From Ariolimax columbianus (Eukaryota > Mollusca > Gastropoda > Stylommatophora > Arionidae), in NCBI GenBank assembly GCA_036924085.1, contig JAVGWX010000011.1, positions 38,478,970 to 38,542,969 of the forward strand: a stretch of 64,000 bases of DNA. The letters are read 5' to 3'. Every line of letters begins with the position of its first letter. Position 1 is the stretch's first letter. Made by a program: the position numbers and the translations under genes. This document shows positions 63,301 through 64,000 of this stretch, piece by piece. The notes under the pieces are model-generated. The model worked only from the letters and a program-made list of their open reading frames with translations. It made no database searches and had not been told where the DNA came from.

Positions 63301-64000
63301 GAGTTGTCAGACTGGCATTGAGTACAATGTCTGACTGCCTCAAGGGACTCCGGCTCCTGATTTGATTTCTGGGTTAACTCCCAAAGCCTTTTCCACAAGT
63401 GGATATAACAGCAAGGCAGAGGGGATTGGTTGTTGAGGTTGTTGGAAGCACGAACTTAGATAACACAGCAAATGATGGTGACCAAACAGCGCAGGTCGGC
63501 AGTGATTTAACTATCGTAGGCTAGGAGCCCGACTTTGACGAACTGACGTGCCTTATTCCTGCACTACTAGTGTGACACCGCCAGCTAGTCCGTAGAACTA
63601 TCTTTTACCACAAGCTGATAGTTGTCAACGCGCGTGAATCCCACAACGCCGAAACTGACAATGAAGACTAACAGAAACAGCAGTGTTTACACACACGAAA
63701 ATAGGTCACACGCTTTGATGCATGTTCGAATGAATTCCACTTCTGCTATAAACATCGAATAAGACACTTTCAACCAGTCTGTCTGACTTTCAAGGTACAC
63801 ACACGATATTCGCTTATCTATGTAATAATTTCGAAACGGATTGTGTCCTAGCTGTATCTTTTCGCTCGTATTCCTATACAGCCGTAGGCGCATCGGCAAG
63901 CGTGTGGTCCCACTGCCGCCCACGAAGGATAATGGTCACAAAATAGCACGACATGATGAGGAATAAAGACCTCTGGGAAAGGAGTCACCAACAGCCACTA
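63301..64000. other. Nothing recognised
   Basis: C-rich stretches at 63198-63232 lie just to the left. No coding, RNA or repeat feature could be supported here. Confidence 0.5.

Overview
The window is animal nuclear DNA, most likely from a mollusc (a gastropod fits the mix of repeats, but that is a guess). It has small exons with GT/AG boundaries and long introns. Most of the rest is decayed LINEs, tRNA-derived SINEs, Tc1/mariner remnants, minisatellites and simple repeats. Nothing prokaryotic or organellar was seen.

The one recognisable host gene is TTLL12 (tubulin-tyrosine-ligase-like 12), on the minus strand from about 24.3 kb to 2.3 kb. Eight internal exons were found by translating and matching splice phases: 24176-24300, 19464-19628, 15265-15301 (a 37-nt microexon), 12640-12799, 10658-10791, 7575-7765, 5981-6196 and 2275-2386. 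They join in frame into about 380 codons, roughly residues 65-435 of the vertebrate protein. The first exon was not found. The remaining C-terminal exons must lie beyond the left edge. Several exon borders carry local duplications. The 3' splice site of exon 7575-7765 has been amplified into a tandem array of about 22 units. The microexon's 5' splice site is duplicated. A SINE landed on the 5' splice site of exon 19464-19628, so its target-site duplication copied the splice donor.

24-56 kb is almost all transposon debris. Recurring families are: a tRNA-SINE (family A) with clear A and B boxes; a second tRNA-SINE (family B) with a conserved central domain; an unclassified ~350-bp repeat (here R2); an unclassified ~350-400-bp repeat ending in a GCCAA-type tail (here R1); RTE-like LINEs; Jockey-like LINEs with RNase H; CR1-like 3' fragments; and several other LINE reverse transcriptases. 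The best nested structure is at 31135-35930. There one R2 copy is split by a Tc1/mariner-type transposon at a TA site, which itself carries a LINE, and then by a second ~1.5 kb insertion carrying a SINE. A mariner copy (47004-48255) interrupts another R2. Two SINEs interrupt the LINE at 51600-52920. A possible first coding exon of an unidentified gene lies at 55125-55252 (minus).

56-64 kb holds a ~2.5 kb array of a 59-bp satellite with higher-order structure, a ~550-bp ATC-type array, an RTE endonuclease split by a SINE, and a LINE endonuclease domain on the minus strand. All family names come from reading translated motifs, not from database searches.
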